This document shows, piece after piece, positions 24,201 to 33,200 of a stretch of 64,000 bases of DNA. The position numbers and the translations under genes are program-made. The first letter of the stretch is position 1; every line of letters starts with the position of its first letter. The notes under the pieces were generated by a model. It did no database searches. It saw only the letters and a program-made list of their open reading frames with translations, and had not been told where the DNA came from. Location of the stretch: the NCBI GenBank assembly GCA_024509875.1, contig JAMPIV010014149.1, positions 53,976 through 117,975 of the forward strand. The letters are read 5' to 3'. The stretch is from Oreohelix idahoensis. Its lineage: Eukaryota; Mollusca; Gastropoda; Stylommatophora; Oreohelicidae.

Positions 24201-27200
24201 AGCAGCGTGTTCACCTGATGCCTGAATAAACCCCAGTTGGCTTTTTTGTAGTTCCATCTTGTAATGGCTGGGCCTGTACTGAGAGTTGCACTCTGGACAG
24301 TAAGAAAGATTGGGCGATGGTCGCTTCCCCCTAGTTGGTCTCCTACTTCTCTACTAATAGATCCAGCTATATCTGGTGTGGAGAAGGCAAGATCTGGTGT
24401 TGAGGTTGTGTGCCATCCTCTGGAGTAGAAGGTAGGAGTATCTGTGGCATTATTGACTAGGATTAGGGAGTGATCATCTTGCCAAGTTTCAACCTCTTCA
24501 CCTCTGTGATCCAGATGGTTATAGCCCCAGCTCTGGGAGCGGCTATTAAAGTCTCCAACTGCTATAAAGTTGGTGGCTGGTACCTGTATAGAGCTGAGAC
24601 TCAGGGGTTTGTTGTTCGGACAGTAATAGTTCAGGAGTTCTATTTCCATCTTGTCTACCTTTATCTGCAGCAGCTGATATTCTGCTCCATCCATGAAGGT
24701 TTTCCTTTTGTGTGCAGGAATGTTATTCCTTACAAGAGTAAGTACTCCTCCTTTTCGTCTATCTTGTCTGTCGGATCTGAAGCATTGATATCCCCTTATT
24801 TTAAAGGTTTGATCTGCTTTCAAGTGAGTCTCTTGGATACAGCAAACACTGACTTGCTTCTCATACAAGATGTTTTCCAGCTCTGTCTTTTTGCTGTATC
24901 CAGCCTGCTTGCTGTTCACTCCCTCTGCATTCCAGTGCATCATGACAAGTGGCACTCTGGGTTTCTCTTTTTCTGTTTTGTTTTGGTCAGTAGTTCTCCT
25001 CCGCCGCCTGTTGACTCCACAAGACGGTCTAGAGGGTCCTCCAGTAGCTGAGGGTGGGCTCTGTCGAGGCTCAGAGCCCGGCACTGCACCTGCCTGGTGG
25101 AGCTCCACAGGGCGAGCACCAGAACGAGATTTATTTGACGGTGTACTCTCCATAGAAAAAAAAAAAAAAAAAGCGAGTTGCATGATACTGTGGTTTCCGG
25201 TGCGCCTTCTGGCCCAGTATCTACGACTTTAGCACCTGTTCAACGGGAGAGTGGGCTCATCCCTAATCTGTTTATGTTCCCAGTAGTAGACTATTCGCAA
25301 GCAGCCTGGGGGTGTCACTGCTCTGCGCGGACCTTGTTTACCGAGGCGGCGTCCGAGCTCGTATGGTGAAAATATGGTTGCGTTATCTTCAAAATAGCCC
25401 TGTCTTTCCCGTGGCTTTTCTGCCATCCTGCAACTTTGAGTTAGGGAGTTCTGAGCTCCAGTCTCTTTCCCAGGCATTTTATCCTGGCCTGGCACGCATA
25501 CAGAGGACCCCACTTCTGGTTCTAAGTTAGCAGTTGGGGATAGGTGGGGTAGCACACTGTGCATTCCCCGTCATCCAGGGGGCTCTCCAACTATGCAGAG
25601 CTTGCACAATGCTGTGCTCTGGTTCTGGGCTCTCCCAAGGAATCCTCACGTCCTGCACAGAGCCACTTCCCGATACCCACCACCTGCCAACCCTCCATTG
25701 TAGAAATCTCCTGCATGCGGCCATCCAGTCAAGAGCCAGTATTAAGTCTGGTGCCCAAGTGATCCCCCCAAGCTCAGTGTGCAATGCTGGGTTCTCATCA
25801 TGCTGCAACACAGGAGGGATTGTGATGCTCAGCCATCTCTCTCAATTCTGCACCGATAAGTGACATCGGGGACTTAACTTTGCCTCAGTACTGGGAGGCC
25901 CCGTTTCCGGGTACACCACACACAGCCAATTGAGGCAACGGTCGCCATGGGCGTGATAGACGACAAACAGTGAAGAATGAGGCAAGAAAGCATTTAACCC
26001 ATGAAGTGGGGGTGGATTGGTGCAGACCAGAGCATGTACCACTCGCCGGTGGGTTCTGCATCTACACCTATAGGGTTCCACCCACTCCTCAGCCCATTTA
26101 GTCTGGCCCCTCACCCAGGACCTGTCCGGCTTGGGTGACCCTGCCAGGAGTAAAACTCCCGCCGGCATAGCTCCCGGGATCATTGAGGCGCTCAAGCTCT
26201 CCAACCACGGCAAGGTAGGCTTACATGTGGAGAGAGCCCCACAACAAATAGAAAGAAAGAAAGGAAAGAAGAAAGAAAGAAAGAAAGAAAGAAAGGAAAG
26301 GAAGAAAGGAAGGAAAGGAAGAAAGAAAGGAAGACATATGACGGATGCCTGACAATTATATATAAACCCAAAGCAAAACATAAGAGAGAAAACGGACGAA
26401 AGATGAGACTATGAACATCTCAGGTCCACCCACTCTCAGGCACAGAGCGGGGCTGGAAAGTGGAAGCAGAATCGTCGACATTTAAATTATTATTTTTTTC
26501 TTTCCTGCTTTCTTTGCCGAAAGCATATAGTTGAGTTCACACAAGTTAAATGGGCATAAAATACAACTCCAATATACATGCAATGAAAGGCAACAGTGGT
26601 GTAAAATAAGAATAAAAGCCAGTAAGAAGGACAGTAAAATAAAAGAACAATAAAAATGTTAAAAGGAAAAAAAAGAAAGAGGAAAGAAATGACAAAATAT
26701 CCACAGCAAAGAAAAGAAAAGACAAAATATCCACAGGAACAAAAATAAAATAATGACAAAATATCCACAGGAAAAAAATAAAATAAATGACAAAATATCC
26801 ACAGGAACAAAAATAAAATAAATGACAAAATATCCACAGGAAAGAAAAGAAAATAAATGACAAAATATCCACAGGAAAGAAAATAAAATAAATGAAAATA
26901 CTGGGAACAAGAGTAAAAAAGAAAAATAAGAGATAACTTTTAAAAAATGAACCAAAACAAAATGACTATTACAAAATACTCCTCTCATGGGAAAATGAGA
27001 CATAAACAAAGAAGGATCATAAAATAAATCCAAATAAATTAAAATCTTACCAAAGACATCTTCTCCATTGCCCCAGAAGTAAACAGCTGGTTGGTTATTA
27101 AGTTGACCTGTAAATTGTTAGATTGAGATCAAAAAAACAAACATCAAGGTCTCTGACACAGATTTTCTACATAAATGCACTTACAGTAAGATGTCAACAA

Positions 27201-30200
27201 CAGAACTTACATACAGCACTGGGAGGATAGGATGTTGCGGACAGACATGATCACATACATTAACTAGCATGGTACTCGAAGTAGAAACAGAATAATATTT
27301 TTTGTCTACAGCATAATATGCCCAAGGTACAAAATTCTTCTATGGCAGAAGTATTCAAAAGGTCTTAGTCTTCTTTCATTCGCCAAAAGTGAGAAAAAAG
27401 CAACTATGTTTGTTTCTTCATCTAGATTAAATAGACAATTTTCATCCGTTCAGTGTCTTTTCCATTCTGCACTTTATCACTTACGTAAACACCCTGGTCA
27501 GACAAAACATCTAAGACCTGCTTGAATAAAGACTAAGAAAAATCAAATTACCTGTTCCAAAATTTGAATGAGGCGATAGTAAGCTTCAATTGGTGTCATC
27601 TTCAGTTGTGTAATGAGGCGATCCAGTTTATTCAACACTAAAATGGGACGGATACCTTCCAGCCATGCTTGTCTCAATACAGCTTGAGTCTTAAGACATA
27701 ACAACATACATTTAATATTTTTTCAGAAGAATCTAAAACTGTATGTGATTTTTTTATTTTTTTACTGCGATCATTTTTCAATGGTTAAACTGCTCCTCTT
27801 AGTTCACGTTATCAGGTAAAAGAATCCACATGCAGATGAAAATGTAATGGCTAACAATCTGACCAAAATTCAAATTCTGCTTCACAAATAATTGAATAAA
27901 TTTTAGGTATTTCCATATGCCTGAACTAAAGCAATGTAGCATGGTCCTTGCTTTAACTTTCATCTACCAAGATGCATCTATCAATAAAATGGTCAATTCT
28001 GGCGGTTATAATGTACGGAGTGCTTCCAGAATGTCTGACAGACATAAATATAGGATTGAGAATGAAACTCATCCATTTTTTTTAAAAAGAAAATAAAGTT
28101 GGGTTTATATAAAAAGGGAAACAAATTAATGTGTCTTGCTAGTACAAAAAGACAAAGAACACTGCCTACAAAGAAAATAAGTACTCAAACACATTGAAGG
28201 GGAGTTGAAGACACTGGCTTTGGATAGGACACACACTGAGGAAACCTGCTGATAGCATTACAAGGCAGTCCTTATTCTGGAATCCCCAGGGAAAGAGAAA
28301 GAGAGGTAGAAGAAGACTAAAAAACACAGAGAAGGGAACTAGAGACAGATGTGAAAGACATGGAATGACCTTGACACAGAATATGAAGGCTTGGCATGAA
28401 ATGTGTTGAAGGCTATGCTCCTCATGGAGCTGAAGGGTTATGAAATGATCAATATATAAAAACAACACAGCTGCTCAAGGAACAAACCTGTGGACACACG
28501 CCTTCAACCACATCCACCACCACCACAGCACCATCACACAATCTAACTGCAGTAGTCACCTCACTGGAGAAGTCGACATGACCAGGGGAGTCAATCAGGT
28601 TGATCAAGTACTGTTTCAATGGGGTTTCATTCCCTGAAATGTATAAGCAACACCCAACACTGTAAATCACGACAAGATCACAGCTCGTTGAGTTAAACAT
28701 AAATTTTATCTTGCACAAACAATCAATGGATAAAACAGACACTTTTAAATAACTGGACCTCTCCGAAGACGGCAAGTATCTGCCTGAATGGCGAGAGGAC
28801 ACCTGTCAGCGTACAGGGAAAATAGAATACTCACGCAAAATCAGTCTCAGGTTAGACATACTAACCTGAGATTTCACCTCAAGTAATAGCGGGCGCACAT
28901 TAAAAAAAAAATAACTGGACATATAAATTAGGCACCCGCTTAGTTTCGGGGCTAACATACAAAGAATAGAACCATTGCTTCCTCAAGTACGTCATGTGCG
29001 GTGACTATGAGGTTGTACATAGGGTTGGCAATCTCATTACGTACAACAAATTGCTATAGAGACCATCCCTGCATGAGAACACACATATGTATGTGCGTGT
29101 GTGTGTGTGTCATACTGAGTACACATATTTCTCAACAGTTTTTTTATGAGAAAAGACTACAACTAAGACTATAACTCATGAAAATCAACAGTCAAATCAC
29201 TGGCTGTGTTTTAAGACTAGACTTTACTATCTGCAAATTATTTCCAAATTGTCCTATAAGTCTGACCCTAAGGAAATACATCACAAATGCGCTTACACAT
29301 CAAGTCTCCATAAACAATAAAGAAAACAACACACAATACATGGTACAAAACCTTATCCTACGAAGAACAAAAAATATGTCTATTATAAAGAAAACATACC
29401 AAGGGCATGAAATCTTACCAATAATATGTGTTCACCTAGGAAACAACTAATGGGCAACAGGCTTCTACTGTAAAATTAATTGTTTCACAAGAAATATACA
29501 CAAAAACAGCTGAAGTGATAGCTAACATGTATACTGTAACTTATAACTAATGTACTTGTTTTCAGAGAAAAACTATTTTAAATAAATGAATTTCAAAAAT
29601 ATCTAACCTCTTTGTTTTTCATACACCAAAGTAATAGCACTTGATTTCATGGTTATTCCCCTTTCCTGCTCATCTGTTCTACTGTCCATATAGCGAATCT
29701 GAAAACATCAAAAGCATTCTTATCTACGCATGATTATTAACGGTTAATGAAAAAAAACATAGCTCTTATAATTATTACCTTCCATGCTTCACAAAATACC
29801 ACCAGCGTTCATTTCTGTTCATATTTAAGATAAGTTATATACCAACATGAATAATAAAAGTTGCCTTACAGTGTACTGGTAGATGCTACACCATTATGCT
29901 TCATTTCAACAAACATAAGATGAAATAATTATCCTTTCCAAGTCTCTAAACTACTTCTTCTTCTTTGATCCTTTGAAGCCAACTATCAAAGCAGTCTGTG
30001 GCCATCATGCCAGGTGGCGTCTTGTAGGGCAGCAACAAACTGCTTCCACTTTGCTCAGTCGGAGGCCATCCTTCGTACAGTGCCCCTGCTCTGGTTCATT
30101 CTTTGCATCTCAGCCTCCATAGTTCTCCAGCACGTTGTTTTTGGTCAGTCTCTCTTTCCTTCAGGGGTCCATTGCATAGCTGTTCTTGTGATGGCATCGG

Positions 30201-33200
30201 GGTCTCTTCTGAGGACGAGGCCAACCCAACTCCAGCGTCTGCCAGCTATGATGGTGTGCATGTATGTCCTCTTGGTTACTCTGAGTAAGTAGTTCTTGGT
30301 TGGTGATGGTATTCGGCCAAAAGATACGGAGAATTTTCCTTATGCAGACTGTGTGGAAGGAGGACAATTTCGACATTTCCTTCTCTGTTACTCTCCAGCA
30401 TTCCTCACCATAGAGAAGCACAGAAAGTACACAGCTTTCATATAATCTTAATTTCGTGTTTGTGCTGTACAGGGAAGACTTCCAGATGTTGTTGAGACTA
30501 GCAAAGGCTGTTCTTGCTTTATTCATTCCTTGCTTGTTGATGTCCTTGCTTGTTCTGCCATCTGGTGTTACTATGCATCCTAGGTATGTAAATGTGAGTC
30601 TCTAAACTACCGATGACTAATAATAAGCACTCCTCAAGTTATTTAAATTGTAGTTTTTTTATTTTATTTTAAACTAATTAATATATCAATAATATGTGTC
30701 ACTCTAAATTAATGATGATTAATGTGATCAATAAATAAAGAAGACCACTAATGGTCACAATGATGTGGTTTTACCAACTTTAATGATGTTGTTGTTGTTT
30801 AACTAGGGTTGCTGAGCTTCTCGCTTTTTTGCAGCCAATACCAAGTTGAAGACTCCTTGGTATAACCTACACTGTTGATCTAGGTTTTCCTGTGGCTTTT
30901 CTTTTATTCCAAATTGTGCTGAGTTGAAGTCATGAGCTCACGTTTCTCCAGCTTGGCTTGCATTTAAAGGATCATCCCATCTGATCCCAAGCTAGGGGTA
31001 AGAAACGTGTGGCATACTGTGCATTCCCTGCCATCCAAGGGGGCTCTCCAAAGGAATTGTCACGTCCTGCACAGAGCCACTTCTCAGCTCCCCCTGCCTA
31101 TCACTGGGTCCATAGTGAGATCTTCCTGCATGCAGTCAACCAGGTCAAAGAATTACGTCTGGGGTAAAAGTGACTTCTGCAAGCTTAGTGTGCAATGCTG
31201 GGTTCTCAACATGTTTCACCACAGGGGGAATCCCTGGAAGTGAGTGGATGATTTCAAGAGTCAATGGGGGTGTAATTATCCTCACAGACAGGTTCACTTC
31301 CACAAGTGTATTTGCAGCATTGTGCATAACTGATGGTCATATAAGGATGACCCCAGATACGCCTCCATGCATACTTTAATGATGTGGAGTCAGTACTTTA
31401 CTACACTTTAGTCAGAAAAAATACAGATTCATTTATATGTTTAAAAAGAGCATATTTCTGCAACATGTAAACAGCAGAGACAGATGAAATTCTACATCAA
31501 AGTATACATATAAATGCACAGAATATGGGTGTGGCTGTGACAATCTGAAGATGAACCTCAGTGTGACTACAATTCTTACCTTTCCTGCGTTTCTCTTTGA
31601 AATAATACCATTGCTTGCTACTAAAGCATCCGCTATTGTTGTTTTGCCTGTCATAAGAAGATTTTAAAAATGGTTTAATTTTTGCAAAATTTCTCCACTT
31701 TATAAACCTGTAGATATGTGGGTATAAGTATATTTTTTCTACATGAAAACTGACTTCTTTCATTCTGTGTCATCTGGCCTGACTTCCTTCACAACAATCT
31801 ACACATTTTATATATGAGGGCAAATCAGAAATAAAGTTTAACAATACTCATAAATCAAAGACAAAGTTTTATTATAGGAAACCCATTGCTCAGCGAAAGT
31901 GTCACTAATGTATTATATTTCATTGTGGTGTTCTTGATGATTGAGCACTTGTCATAATGCATTATAAATTCATCCAGTCTGGTGCATACAAGGAATGTCC
32001 CCATTGTTTCAACCACGGGATGGCAATATGTTTCACATCTACATCAGAGATGAAACAATGTGCCATCAAGTACTCCTTCAAGGTAGACAGAAAAGAGATA
32101 AAAATTGCTAGAGGCCAAATTTAAAATGTAAGGGTGATTGCCTCAGCATTTTCTAGTGTAATTATTGCTGCAATTTCTGTGTACACCTGTGCAATGTAAT
32201 TGAATAGAATCACACTGTCACAAAGAAAACCATAACCTTTTCACCACCCCCTGGAGGAGTGAAATTATCCAGCCATGACTCATCACTAGTAATGACTCAG
32301 TGCAGAAAGTTGTGTTCTCTACTGCAAAAATAATGCTAAACTCAAACAGGCCTACATTCTTGCTGCTAAGTTGTCTGTCAACAAATGAGGCACCCATCTT
32401 GCACAAACCAATTTTGCCTTATTAAACACAATATGCACCACAAAGTGATATGTCTGCCCAACTGAATTAGCTCCTCGAAGAGTGTTCTATTCATCAAAAT
32501 GTCCCTGCCAGATTCAAAAGCATAGCACCATTTGGCAGCTTGTTGCCTTGACATCATCACACTGCCATACAATGAGCTGGCAACAGATATCAGTGCCTTG
32601 ATCATAAAAAGCGTATAGAGCTCCTCACACCCTTAAAGTAAGACCAGTTTTCCTAGCAGGCTGTCATGCTGAGCTGCATCAAATCAGCTCCTGCTTATGT
32701 ATAATCATGAACATTAGAGCCCTCTCCCATACATAAACACCATGTGAGTTTTCAATGAGTTCATTGTCTCAAATAAAAGTCAACCAATACCCTTTAGCTC
32801 CCCAAGGAGCATAGGCCTTCAACAAACACATGCCAAGTCTTCCTGTCCCGTGCCATCCGCTCAAGATCTTTCCATGTTTTCCTCATCATTTTCACCTTTG
32901 TATCCAGCTCTCTTCTCTATGTGTTTTTTGGTCTACCTCTGCCTCTTTCCCTGTGGATTCCAGAACAAGGACTGCCTTGTAATGCTATCAACAGGTTTCC
33001 TCAATGTGTGTCTATCCATCGCCAGCGTCTTCTTCTCAGCTCTTGTTCCACTGGCACTTGTCTGGTTCTTGTCATCAATTCCACATTTGTGACTTTGTCA
33101 TACCATTTCAGTCCCTCTATTCTACGCAAGCCTCAAATAAAAGGGCGTGTAAATATTTTTCAGAGTGACTCTTGTATAATTTTTAATTTTTGTATTCCTG

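Noticed and set aside
24470..25051. 193-codon frame antisense to LINE copy B, also seen opposite copies A and D
   Set aside because: A shadow of the endonuclease coding strand; it is repeated only because the LINE is repeated.
26490..27033. Overlapping minus-strand frames rich in repeated aromatic segments, like a membrane protein
   Set aside because: They are translations of the ~36-bp minisatellite and its A-rich spacers; the period matches the DNA repeat.
19600..27040. Extra EFL1 exon between exons 6 and 7
   Set aside because: The linker is short compared with vertebrates, but no candidate exon with matching 0/0 phase was identified, and exons 6 and 7 join in frame without one.
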